A stretch of 41,825 nt of DNA from Bremia lactucae (lineage: Eukaryota; Oomycota; Peronosporomycetes; Peronosporales; Peronosporaceae): positions 2,256,293 through 2,298,117 of the forward strand of contig NC_090618.1 in assembly GCF_004359215.1 (NCBI RefSeq), given 5' to 3'. This document shows, piece after piece, positions 20,189 through 30,634 of the stretch (within the stretch, counting starts at the first letter, position 1; each line of letters starts with the position of its first letter). Below the pieces are notes generated by a model. It was not told the DNA's origin. It worked only from the letters and a program-made list of their open reading frames with translations, and searched no databases. Position numbers and translations under genes: made by a program.

Positions 20189-21484
20189 ATAATACTTGAA
20201 AGCAAAAAGAGACATCGATAGTTCAATACACTCTGTCCCTAACACCAAGCGTTGATGGCATGCAGCAACAAGTTGATATCAAGGAATGCGAAGTCGGCCG
20301 CGATTGATGCTTCCGGAAGAAATCAAGAAAATGCTTAGGAAAAAAATAGTTGAAGATTGCATGATCGTTGACTAGTAGGCTACAAGTGCTGTGGCTTTGA
20401 GACCAAAACGAATTCGTCAATGTAATACAAACTAACGGACTCCAAAAAGCGCGAAGGGAGACCAGTCATGTAGCAATTGCTGCTAGCTCGGTCAAACCAG
20501 CACACTGAAAATGGCAATAACGTCAGAAAACAAGACGAGGCTAATCCCATTATATCGCTTGGTAGAATGTCGAACAATACATAAATCTATTAAATTACGT
20601 TCTGTCGCTAGTTCATTCACACTGGCACAATTCGAAACTGAGCCGCAAAAGCTTTATTCTCGGGTGTGCCTCGAATTATCGTAAGCTTGCTCGTCGTCCC
20701 AAGATCTTTCATCGCAATCCACCCACCAAGTCCAAAGTAGCTGGACAAGCAAAAAATGGTTGTCGTTGACTTGGCCTCGACGAGAAATTGCTCGTACGAA
20801 TGAAACTCGACACCTTGTACTTTTAAGTTTCCGTATCGGTTGATCCCTACGAAGCGACTTGTTTTCTCACATTGAAAGCCCCACACGTCACTATCATCGC
20901 CCAATGTGTACGCACGAAAAGTGCAGCCATCTACAACAACATCAGCACTTGAAGCCATCTTCGTCACGTCACTCGAATGAACCATTTATAGCACTAATTG
21001 AAACAAAAGTTTGACATACCTCAATACTGCATCGCCATTTTTAGTACAAAGAAACTTGTCCATCTTGGCTTCTTGAATGGCACAACGAAATCGAAAAACG
21101 GCAGGAATTGTACGCCCCATGATTTTGTGAGCCTGACGTTCCACTTGTTTCATGTCGTGGTGAACTTGCCCAACTTTTGTATCCAGCCGATCCAGCCCCA
21201 TATGATGTAGATCCAATGCATCGCTTAAAGCCAATGATTGGTCTTTTAACTCGGCTAGTTGTGGCGCTAAGTCGCTAAGAAATGTGGCATGGATGTCTCG
21301 TGTATGGGTTGTACTCTGCTGCGTTTCTTGGCTAGATCTTGACTGCTGAGCAACTAATCGATCCGATTCACGCTTGATACTTGCAAAGCTTGAATGAGTT
21401 TTCGTATAGTGTGCTTCGAGTTGATCAGCGGAGAGAAACTTGATTTTACACTCGGGGCATATAAATCCCATTGCAATCTATCCG
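20030..21484. repeat. Exact 1455-bp direct repeat, left copy, ending at the N gap
   Basis: The sequence matches 21703-23157 at a constant offset of 1673, and I found no difference in the lines compared. The left copy ends exactly where the Ns begin and the right copy begins exactly where they end, as expected for two contigs whose ends overlap. Confidence 0.93.
20617..21477 (-). CDS. Zinc-finger SNARE gene, 5'-truncated copy at contig end
   Basis: Exon 2 (21477-21020), a 48-bp intron (21019-20972) and exon 3 (20971-20617) are identical to those of the complete gene at 22290-23490. Exon 1, with the first SNARE helix, is absent because the gap starts seven bases beyond the splice acceptor. This is most likely the same gene represented twice, not a paralogue. 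Confidence 0.75.
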
Positions 21485-21702
21485 NNNNNNNNNNNNNNNN
21501 NNNNNNNNNNNNNNNNNNNNNNNNNNNNNNNNNNNNNNNNNNNNNNNNNNNNNNNNNNNNNNNNNNNNNNNNNNNNNNNNNNNNNNNNNNNNNNNNNNNN
21601 NNNNNNNNNNNNNNNNNNNNNNNNNNNNNNNNNNNNNNNNNNNNNNNNNNNNNNNNNNNNNNNNNNNNNNNNNNNNNNNNNNNNNNNNNNNNNNNNNNNN
21701 NN
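21485..21702. other. Assembly gap of 218 Ns
   Basis: This is a run of Ns flanked on both sides by copies of the same 1455-bp sequence. The true distance could be zero or negative. Confidence 0.99.
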
Positions 21703-23157
21703 AGCGAGCGTGTTGGCGAAAAGGACCGTCCGAACTTGAAAAGTGGCAATAACAGCGAATTTACGTCAGTTGTGGACAGTATACCACTTACTAGTAGTGG
21801 CGACGAGATGTTAATGAAATTTCAACTTTTTCAGCAGAGGCAAGATATCTTTACGGTCTAAATAATACTTGAAAGCAAAAAGAGACATCGATAGTTCAAT
21901 ACACTCTGTCCCTAACACCAAGCGTTGATGGCATGCAGCAACAAGTTGATATCAAGGAATGCGAAGTCGGCCGCGATTGATGCTTCCGGAAGAAATCAAG
22001 AAAATGCTTAGGAAAAAAATAGTTGAAGATTGCATGATCGTTGACTAGTAGGCTACAAGTGCTGTGGCTTTGAGACCAAAACGAATTCGTCAATGTAATA
22101 CAAACTAACGGACTCCAAAAAGCGCGAAGGGAGACCAGTCATGTAGCAATTGCTGCTAGCTCGGTCAAACCAGCACACTGAAAATGGCAATAACGTCAGA
22201 AAACAAGACGAGGCTAATCCCATTATATCGCTTGGTAGAATGTCGAACAATACATAAATCTATTAAATTACGTTCTGTCGCTAGTTCATTCACACTGGCA
22301 CAATTCGAAACTGAGCCGCAAAAGCTTTATTCTCGGGTGTGCCTCGAATTATCGTAAGCTTGCTCGTCGTCCCAAGATCTTTCATCGCAATCCACCCACC
22401 AAGTCCAAAGTAGCTGGACAAGCAAAAAATGGTTGTCGTTGACTTGGCCTCGACGAGAAATTGCTCGTACGAATGAAACTCGACACCTTGTACTTTTAAG
22501 TTTCCGTATCGGTTGATCCCTACGAAGCGACTTGTTTTCTCACATTGAAAGCCCCACACGTCACTATCATCGCCCAATGTGTACGCACGAAAAGTGCAGC
22601 CATCTACAACAACATCAGCACTTGAAGCCATCTTCGTCACGTCACTCGAATGAACCATTTATAGCACTAATTGAAACAAAAGTTTGACATACCTCAATAC
22701 TGCATCGCCATTTTTAGTACAAAGAAACTTGTCCATCTTGGCTTCTTGAATGGCACAACGAAATCGAAAAACGGCAGGAATTGTACGCCCCATGATTTTG
22801 TGAGCCTGACGTTCCACTTGTTTCATGTCGTGGTGAACTTGCCCAACTTTTGTATCCAGCCGATCCAGCCCCATATGATGTAGATCCAATGCATCGCTTA
22901 AAGCCAATGATTGGTCTTTTAACTCGGCTAGTTGTGGCGCTAAGTCGCTAAGAAATGTGGCATGGATGTCTCGTGTATGGGTTGTACTCTGCTGCGTTTC
23001 TTGGCTAGATCTTGACTGCTGAGCAACTAATCGATCCGATTCACGCTTGATACTTGCAAAGCTTGAATGAGTTTTCGTATAGTGTGCTTCGAGTTGATCA
23101 GCGGAGAGAAACTTGATTTTACACTCGGGGCATATAAATCCCATTGCAATCTATCCG
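21703..23157. repeat. Exact 1455-bp direct repeat, right copy
   Basis: This is the second copy of 20030-21484. It continues without a break into unique sequence holding exon 1 of the SNARE gene, so the right contig has the intact locus. Confidence 0.93.
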
Positions 23158-23490
23158 GAGATATACGTGAATCTGATTAGAAATTCGATTTTTTCAGTTC
23201 CCTTAAATGCACTATACTTCATCTAACTCTTTACACGTTGAGAGCTGAGGCGCTGCTAAAACCTTGTTATATATCCAGCCCGACCATGTCATTCCGCGAA
23301 GCACGCGGCTGGCTAAGGCCACGGTTGCGTGAGTCTCATCCACTATACGCTCACTTCGACCAAGCTGCTCAGCCTGCATGCTCAGCAATTGCGCTGTAGC
23401 TCTTCCAGCTTGAAGAGATTCTGCTGTTTCCCGCAGCGCCTGCGTGTGACGCTGCTCCCATTCAAGCTCTGATATTTTTTCCGTCGCCAT
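22290..23490 (-). CDS. SNAP-25-like Qb/Qc SNARE with EEA1-type C2H2 finger and beta-trefoil-like tail
   Basis: My model has exon 1 at 23490-23218, intron 1 (67 bp, GTATAG...GGATAG) at 23217-23151, exon 2 at 23150-22693, intron 2 (48 bp, GTATGT...TTCGAG) at 22692-22645 and exon 3 at 22644-22290. It gives 361 residues. Residues about 18-65 resemble the first SNARE helix of SNAP-25, with the central-layer Gln at 39 (SMQAEQL), and lead to LRGMTWSGW. Next comes a C-x2-C-x12-H-x4-H finger in a GFICPEC...SADQLEAHY context, very like the Rab5-binding finger of EEA1. A second helix follows (LAPQLAELKDQ...LDRLDTKV...KIMGR), typical of Qc SNAREs, but with His where Gln is expected. The last 120 or so residues (FRFRC, FLCTKNGD, FVGINRYGNL) look like a fascin/FRG1-type beta-trefoil. 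No membrane anchor is seen. It probably acts in endosomal or vesicle fusion. Intron 2 is short and its acceptor was chosen by frame. Confidence 0.75.
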
Positions 23491-24318
23491 TTTTTTTTGC
23501 TGAAAACAATAATAATTTACCTTTCTCGATATGAAGCGCTAAAAATTCGACAAAAAACATTCGAGAAACTAGGTCAAAACTATGTTCTTGATTGCAAATA
23601 GAAACTAATTGAGAGCGATTGCATTTAAATAAGTTCAGTCTGCAAACATGACCTAAATCGGGTTGCATAATTTTTTTTTATCTATCCGAGGAATAACAAT
23701 GGATTTTAACAGTAATGTGAGGGGCTCTTTTAGGGCATGTGATCGATCTGAATGTCAAATTCCACGGTCTGGGCCCATTTCAATAGCTGCTGCCGATACA
23801 TTATTCTCGTGATTCTTGAGAAGTGAGTAGAAGACATCATTTGTTATCTTCAAATGTATGATCGGCGGCTGGCAATTACCAATGGCGTTCATCCGACAGA
23901 ACATATGCGAACATTGCAGAATAGCTATTTTGCTCGCCTTTAACAACTTCTGGTCTCAATACGACCTTTTCAGTGACTTGACTGCTATGCAACGCATCAG
24001 TGAAGCATTGACAGGACATGTGTACGAAAGAGCTTTTGACCCTAGCGATTCTAATAATTCTATATTTCCCGGCCCTACTTTGCCGCTTCTGATAACTTTC
24101 ACGCATTGCCGTAAATGCTATGTTTCTTAAGATCAGCTAGATATTGAAATACTCTCTTCAGTCTGCGCAGGTACTTCATCTCACACTTGTCACTAAAGGT
24201 TAAATTCCACTTTTGTGCTAGTATCTGGCTTCTTAAGTTGTCCATTTACTACCCATATACAGGTGATATTTGGGTACCACCAATGTAGGCGGGCACGTCT
24301 TAGTAACTTTAGTTAAGT
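23491..24318. other. Intergenic region upstream of SNARE gene
   Basis: It holds the SNARE promoter (an A-rich stretch precedes the ATG) and sequence without a recognised gene. Overlapping short frames at 23755-24130 on both strands have no domain I can name. The last 60 or so bases weakly resemble the pol tail that precedes repeat B elsewhere. Confidence 0.5.
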
Positions 24319-24693
24319 GTCGTCACGGGAGCGGCAACCCGGCTTCTCGTGCACACTCATCATAGGAAATAGTTTTAGACCGATTTATGTTTAATCGCAT
24401 TAAATATGCATAACTTTTTCAAGCCAACCCTAGAATGTCATCTCTGTTAATAAAAAATAATATGTATTGCGAGCGTATCTTTCTTGATGCTACACGTAAC
24501 GGATGACGCTAGCCGTCATCCCTCCTAATGCGAATGCACCTATGTGCATCACATACACAAGGGTGGGTCACAGTATGAACCAAACCCAAGTGGTGGGTCT
24601 AATTACTTTATTTAAGTAATTGGCCATCCCCTTAGTACACAAAATGTACTTAACAAGGACTGTGTAACATTAGGGCAACTTTAGACCGTTACA
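24319..24693 (+). repeat. LTR-like repeat, family B (diverged copy)
   Basis: It starts TGTCGTCACGGGAGCGG and ends GACCGTTACA. It follows the 720-1096 repeat throughout with scattered substitutions. Here it lies 131 bp upstream of a gag start codon, the position of a 5' LTR with leader. Confidence 0.6.
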
Positions 24694-24824
24694 CCAACCC
24701 CTCTTTAAAAAGGAATTTACATTTTGAAATTCGTCAAAGAGAAGAGAGGAACTGCGAGCAGCTTTACGCGCAGCTAGTTCACTCGATCACTCTAGCGCAC
24801 GTGTTTCCATATACGGTGCCCAAG

Positions 24825-25325
24825 ATGCCACCTAAAAGGGTCCACGTCGGTGGGTCGTCTGCGAAGACGCCCACTCAACCTCGCACTAAGCGCACGCGCC
24901 GCGTTAATTCGCCGGCCGCGTCTAATGCCTTAGTCGGAACGCAGACAGCCACTGCGGCTGTCGCGTTAACAGGGCTGAAGGATCCATCCCACTTTAACAG
25001 TGAGGATGTTGATCCGTCGCTCATTGTCGACTACAATGAGTCGACACCGTTGCCGTCACCTCATAGTAGGGATGCGGACAACGAGGAAGAATAATGGTGC
25101 ATTATTGCTCATTTAAACTTCTCTCATTGTTCACAATATGGGAACAGCAACAATAACTAATGCTGTCTCGTCTTCTGCGCTAGATAGCGCAGCGACCATT
25201 ATTGAGAGCGCTACCCATAGAGGCGCAGCCGCTTCTCTGTTGGGTAAAACTTCAACGTCTATCTCTCAGACCATTATCCAAAATGGTTCTGACATAGAGG
25301 ATTCTGAGCAGATGGGGATATGTGT
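24825..25325 (+). pseudogene. Ty3/gypsy gag N-terminal fragment
   Basis: ATG 24825 opens a basic, Ser/Thr/Pro-rich N terminus (MPPKRVHVGGSSAKTP) as in oomycete gypsy gag proteins. It stops at 25092-25094. A second plus-strand frame (25138 onward; SSALDSAATIIESATHRG) probably continues the same gag after a disruption. It ends where minus-strand pol sequence begins (about 25310-25330), so the gag is truncated by a rearrangement. Confidence 0.55.
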
Positions 25326-28300
25326 TCTCTTTTGGATCAACATGCGTTTCAGGAGACCCACGTAAAATACGGGGTGCGTCTTCAAGTACGGAGGAAGGGT
25401 GAGCCTATAATTTAGGTCTCCAACCTCTTCTACCACCGTAAATGGCATTAATAAACGCGGCAAAACCTCGTGGTATCTCCAGGTAGTACAGAAATTGCAT
25501 TCTTAGGTTGGGTAGCAGTACTTAATAGTACTTTTTCACACACTCTAAGGCGTTCATTACCTTTACGACCGTTTCGGTCCGCATACTCTTTTTGCTTGTC
25601 CTGTCCGCTTGCCATCATGTTACGGACTTTTTGGATGATGGCTTATCACTCATCCAACAAGCGTTATGCCTCGTTCAGGCGTTTAGCATCAAACTCGCCT
25701 ATGACACCACCAAGAAGTCGGTCATAGGACGTAGTTTATTGACCACTGCTAAATTGGCAGGGTCACTAGGGCAAGTTTCTGTCGTTGAGATGATACCCTC
25801 GCCGGTCATCGTCATATTGTCAGAACTATGTCCCTCTTTCGGCCCTCCCCACTAAAACTCGGGCTGCGCACAAGCGAGACTGACGTCCGAGGATGGCGCA
25901 GTCCGTAAATATAAAACGGTGCCTCACCCGACCCTTGTGGTCGGGCGGCATACCAAACATGAAGCCCAGGCTTACTGACTTTTAACATTTGGTTGGAATC
26001 GGTAGCACGTTCAGTGGCGCACTGCTGGACGGTGCAGGCTTAATGCGCTGACACTATTCGCAAGAGCGAATATAGTTGGCCACCCATCTATATAGATTTG
26101 GCCACCAAAATTTCTCTGACACTCGTAAGAATGTCGTTTCACGGCCCAGATGCCCACTAGATGGTGCATCATGGAGCTCGTGAAGGATATCGGCTTGAGA
26201 TCTGTGTCATGAGGCACGTAGATTATCAAGGGATCACAAGGTAACAACTGATGTCATAACAGGCGATCGTTGTAGCTAAAGCAATTCAGCTTAGCTTTCA
26301 GGTGCAACGGAAGGGAAACCTTTCGTCCACCAAAGTGATCCAACAGCAGGCGACAATGGTCGTCCTGACTATAGCTCTCTTTTATCTCGGAGGCCAATGA
26401 GCTCGTCACGTGGTATGCCTTCATGGCGGCCAACGTTGACGGCTGAAATTGTGCTTTACCACTAGACACACTTTCCTGGTGTCTAACCTCGAAGTCTGGT
26501 TTGCGCGATAAAGCGTCAGCCAATACATTCGACTTACCCGGCTTGTATTCAACTTTGAAATTAAATTCAGAGAAGAATGTGAGCCATCTTGCCATTCTAG
26601 GCGAGGGGTGCGGTGAGTTTATTGCGGTCCGCAAAGATCTGTAACCCGTATAAATCACAAATGACTCGGTGCCCAATAGGTGCACACGAAACTTGACAAG
26701 AACATTCTTTAATGAAAGTAGCTGTTGTCATTCACGAGGTGATTTAATTCATCGGCTTTTTAAAGCCGGGACTGATAAGAGATGACACAGCCAATGCTAT
26801 CGTCATCCTTTTGCATAAGCGCGGTGCCGATTTCAAATTTACTTGCACCGCAGACAACGGTAAAAAAGGGCTTATCCGCGTCTGGCAATGTCAAGACCGG
26901 TGCCTCAACAAGATTGTTTCAATGATGTGAAGGCATCGACTTCTTTTTTGAACAAATTCATTCTAACTCCTTGTTAGGAAGGTTAGACAAGGGTTTAATT
27001 CGCTCCGCATAATTTTTGCTATACTAATTCAAGTCATTAGAGAGCCCTAGGGATTGACGCAAGTCTTTCACATGTCGTGGGATTGGCCATCCCGTACCTA
27101 CGATGCAGCCCATCACAGGAATCTTAGGGACCCCTTTGACGCACTTTTACAAGTTGCATACAATTGGGCGTCCTTCAAAGTCTGTAACTCAGCGCCTTTG
27201 TAACAAGGTGTATCGTTACATGAATTTAACACTTAAAGGTCCCGATTTATGTCATATGTATCTTTATAGTTTTAGCATAACTTTTACGGAAATTATTGTT
27301 ACTAATTATATTATCTAGAAGGTAGAGAATATTTGGAGAATATTACTTTATATAGTTTTAGCATAACTTTTACAGAAATTATTGTTATCAATTCATATCA
27401 TCTCAAAGGTAGAGATTTTAGGAGAATATTACTTATATAGTAATGTTCAGAAATCTTATCCATAAATAGTTGTCGACAAATATATATATTTATCCCGCAG
27501 ACTAATCAGCTGTAAACGTAAGCAAAGAGATAGAGACAGATAAGTTTTCAATTGCATGTTTAGCATAGGTTCATAATTAAGTTAGCATTAACAGGTAGAA
27601 AGAAGAGGAAATTAATTATATTAATACAGTTTTCATTTAACCCAGTTGTCTTAAAGAGTAGTCTTCATCTGTACGTACTAGTGTACGTGAAGTAACGTAA
27701 GCCACCACTCGCAACTGAAGCAGTGCGAAGTGGACTTGTACTGAAGCAGTACAAGTCGTAGTGCCCCGTTACAGCTCTAATGACGCTTATGTGACTCTAT
27801 TGCGATCAGCCCGTGCTTGGCCCTACTATGCACGAATACTTTGTCGAAGTGATGGGGCGCGTAGGCACAGTGCTGACGCATCACGTGAGCCACCACTCGA
27901 TTGAATGTCACTGGTGCGTCTTTCGAACCTTGGGGCATCACATTCCACTCCTAAAACATACCGCTCGGGGTGCATAAAGCTGTTTTGGCTACATCGGACT
28001 CTCTCATGAGTACCGGATAGGTGCCATCCTTTAAATCTAACGCGGAAAAGAATGTTCGCTTTCTATGGAGTTTAACAAACCATCTTTCAGCGGGATTAGC
28101 GTTTGAGCCGGTATGGTCGCCGTGTTAAGCTTATTGTAAGCATGAATCACGCACCATCCACCTGTGGATTTACGCACACAAAGGTCGGGCTGCAGTGAGG
28201 CATTTGGCTCTCTCGCACATATCCCGCCTTGACTTGCTTGCTCATCGATATAATGTTCTTTCGGCAACGGCCATTGCCTGGTCACACAATACTTGGTATT

Positions 28301-28600
28301 AAATTCGAGGTCTATTTCGAGCCCGATGCCCCTATCTGCTGGTAGTTGGCTCGGCACTTCTTCTGAGAGCACATCGCGAAGTTTCTTCAGAACCTCAAAG
28401 AACGCACTGTCTCATAGGGGGTCCCAGCCTTGAGCAGCGAACGTTTCTTTTTGTCCGTTTCTAGGACGCTCTCGTCCATTGTGGACGACGAGCAACAGTC
28501 CACCAAGAGATCTTTTGGAATTGGTGTGACTATTTCGTGGATCTTTCCATTCTTAAATTCGGCAAGGAATAGATCTTACGACATCTCCGGGAGACATTTG
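25326..28600 (-). pseudogene. Degenerate Ty3/gypsy pol (protease linker, RT, RNase H, integrase) on the minus strand
   Basis: Read from right to left, recognisable parts occur in the expected order. The RT start is at 28372-28037 (LPADRGI, YCVTRQWPLP, STGGW, AYNKLN). RT end/RNase H pieces follow at 27198-26700 (MGCIVG, PRHVKDLRQ, LPDADKPF). The RNase H end is at 26685-26254 (WLTFFSEFNFKVEYKPGKSN, LADALSR). The integrase zinc-binding region is at 26247-26011 (YVPHDTDL). The chromatin-binding-like tail is at 25463-25266 (LPPYLKTHPVFYVGLLKR). Many frameshifts and stops, and a solo LTR at 27199-27773, interrupt it. It cannot encode working enzymes. Confidence 0.8.
27199..27773 (+). repeat. Solo LTR (family A) inserted in the minus-strand pol relic
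   Basis: Its ends are TGTAACAAGG and CCCCGTTACA. It is longer than LTR A (575 versus 454 bp), mainly because of a tandem duplication with units at about 27265-27350 and 27351-27435, each starting TATAGTTTTAGCATAAC. The flanking pol homology continues on either side. The adjoining bases GCCTT and GCTCT are not an exact target duplication, so the insertion scar has changed or arose by recombination. Confidence 0.8.
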
Positions 28601-28828
28601 CTGTCTTCTCGGCAGATTTAAAGACTTGGCTGTCGTTTTTTTGTAGTAATAAGGAGAACCACAGGTCCTGAAGACAGCACGTTGCGGCAGGTGCGCGTTG
28701 TGGACGCAGGACCCAACAATCCTGCATTCGTTAGCCCCGCCGCCCACCCCTAGGTAAGAACCGTCACAGTAGCTGAGCAGGAGTCTGCTCTTGCATTTAA
28801 CTGGGCTAAATTCCGCCTACAGTAGATC

Positions 28829-29900
28829 TTGACGTCGCAGCGCTTGAGCAATGCTGAACTGCAGGATCTGCACAACGCCCGACGGCAGCAACGCGCCCAA
28901 TTTCTTGCCGGGCGCACGCTTTTCGACACACTGTCAGATGGGCTAGCTGGCTCAATAACTAACACCTTCGAAGTACAATACGACGACAAAAGGCGTTTGA
29001 TGCATCTTTTTTTACTCTCAAGCTAATCTGTCGCAACTACAGACGGGGCAAAATTTGGCTGCTTAATGCGACATATAAAACAAACTAGTAAGAGCCACGC
29101 TGATCGAAGGCGTGCATGACATAAATCTTACGCGTCTTTGCTTCCAGGTACAATATTTAATTGCTGCATGTTGTTGGTGTTACCACTTCACACCATACTT
29201 TCACGTTGGCATACTATTTTCTGCGTTGAGAAACAGAGGTTGACTACCAATGGGCGACTGAAAAACTTCGCAATGCGCTTCAACAGTGCAATATTAATAG
29301 TATACCTGTATTTGTTACAGACAGCGACTTCGCTCTCATGGGGGCGCTTGCACAGACTTTTCTTGCAACTAAAGTGCTTCTGTGTAGATGGAACAATAAA
29401 AAAACATATTTGCAAAGCAAAAGGTCTCATATGCAAACGAGGCCTTCGAAATGTTTACTCGTGCGTGGAACTCACTAATAAATGCTCCGACTGAGCAGGA
29501 CTACTACAGACAAGGCAACGATCTGGAGCAGTTGATCCCGGTGCACGTCTGGCATTATTTGCCACGACGTGGCTGTGCTTCAAGGAAAGGTCAGTACGGT
29601 TATGGACGCTTTGATGTTTTACTGCCTACTTATACATGCCTTAATTTCAGATTTGCTACTGCCTGGTTGTGGAATCTGGGGTATTATGGTCACGTAAATA
29701 CGACATGTGTGGAGAGTGCGCATGCGGCACTAAAGACTTGGAATGCTGTGTCAACAGGTAAATTTCGGCAGCAATATCGTAAAGGCGTGTCTAATTTTTT
29801 TCTTTGACATTGCCCGGGAGATCTCTTGACAGTGGAGACAGCAATCAAACTCGCTTGTGCCGATCAATCGAAAAAGATTCAACAGCAACAGTCCAGGAAA
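28829..29900 (+). pseudogene. Mutator-like (MULE) transposase relic
   Basis: Pieces in order along the plus strand match MULE transposases. They are LQDLHNARRQQRAQFLAGRT with VQYDDKRRL...LF (28829-29026); L-L-N-A-T-Y-K-T-N at 29059-29085, where families have D-A-T-Y-K-T-N; VFVTDSDFALMGAL near 29310-29345; LLCRW at about 29377-29391, with Asn where a His usually follows the Trp; AFEMFTRAWNSL near 29440; and CVESAHAALK near 29706. A plausible 61-bp intron is at 29590-29650 (GTCAG...TTTCAG), and perhaps a second follows at about 29757. Frameshifts, stops and loss of the first catalytic Asp make it inactive. LTR D truncates it at the 3' side. Confidence 0.75.
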
Positions 29901-29902
29901 TG

Positions 29903-30248
29903 TGTGAGACGGAGTGTATCGTTACATGAAATCAACACTTAAGCGTTGTTTATTAATATATTATCTTAAAGGTTGATAATATTAGAAGAATATTACGTTA
30001 CATGGTAATATTCTAAAACCTTATCTATTGGTAGATATAGACCATTATATCTACTTCCTCCGCGGTCCAGCCAGCGCTAAGCGCGCGCAAAGAGTGAGAC
30101 AGATAAGACTTTATTACATGTTTTTTATTAGTTTGTAAAATTAAGTTGGTATTAATTAGATAGAAACAGAGGAACTTAATTATATTAAATACAGTTTTTT
30201 TATAATTCTCTTTAAAGCAAGTGTTATAAAGAGAGTCTTCCTCTGCAC
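29903..30248 (+). repeat. LTR family D (5' LTR-like), truncating the MULE relic
   Basis: It begins TGTGAGACGGAGTGTATCG and follows LTR A and the inverted fragment at 1702-1987 through the shared middle (TTATATCTACTTCCTCCGCGG, ACATGTTTTTTATTAG) to CTCTGCACG. Gag-like sequence starts immediately after, so the 3' part of the LTR and the primer-binding site appear deleted. The end point is approximate. Confidence 0.65.
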
Positions 30249-30634
30249 GTTCGCCTGTTCCGCTTCGAACTGGATACGCTTGAAAAAGCAATATTCGTTG
30301 CGGAGCAGGAGGACTTTAGCTTGAGACAGGCTCAAGCTAGTTCGTCATCGTTTCGTCTTCCATGACGACACGAGCTAGGAGGTCCAGAACCGATAAACCT
30401 CTCTTATGTCGAAAAGAAAAAAAAACTTTTTTTTTCGAACAAAAAGCGATTGCAGCAATGCCATCGCTGCCAAAAGTTAGAACACTACGCTCAAGAGTGT
30501 AGTGTCCCACGCCCAGGACCGAAAGGTACTGAACGTAATTTTGAACGTATGCAAAATGGCAACAGCGAGGCGGACCGCCAAAAAACGTTCGGGGTCAGTA
30601 GGGTCTCAACGCCCTTCTGATCCAGCAACCTCAA
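30249..30634 (+). pseudogene. Second gag relic with CCHC knuckle (frameshifted)
   Basis: The first frame reads LDTLEKAIF, AEQEDFSLRQAQASSSS, then stops. A poly-A/poly-T slip region around 30411-30435 separates it from a second frame with the knuckle C-H-R-C-x4-H-x4-C at 30459-30500, followed by a basic tail that stops near 30620. It precedes a protease relic, as in gypsy gag-pro order. Confidence 0.65.

Noticed and set aside
20986..21471. Independent 161-residue zinc-finger protein and a neighbouring 122-residue protein
   Set aside because: Splice sites join these frames into one gene with the upstream SNARE helix; the tail of the first frame is intron read-through.
25470..25855. Plus-strand frames of 85 and 87 codons
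   Set aside because: They lie antisense to the degenerate integrase part of the minus-strand pol and show no domain.
28750..28989. 79-codon minus-strand frame
   Set aside because: Antisense to the start of the MULE transposase relic, which has recognisable motifs on the plus strand.
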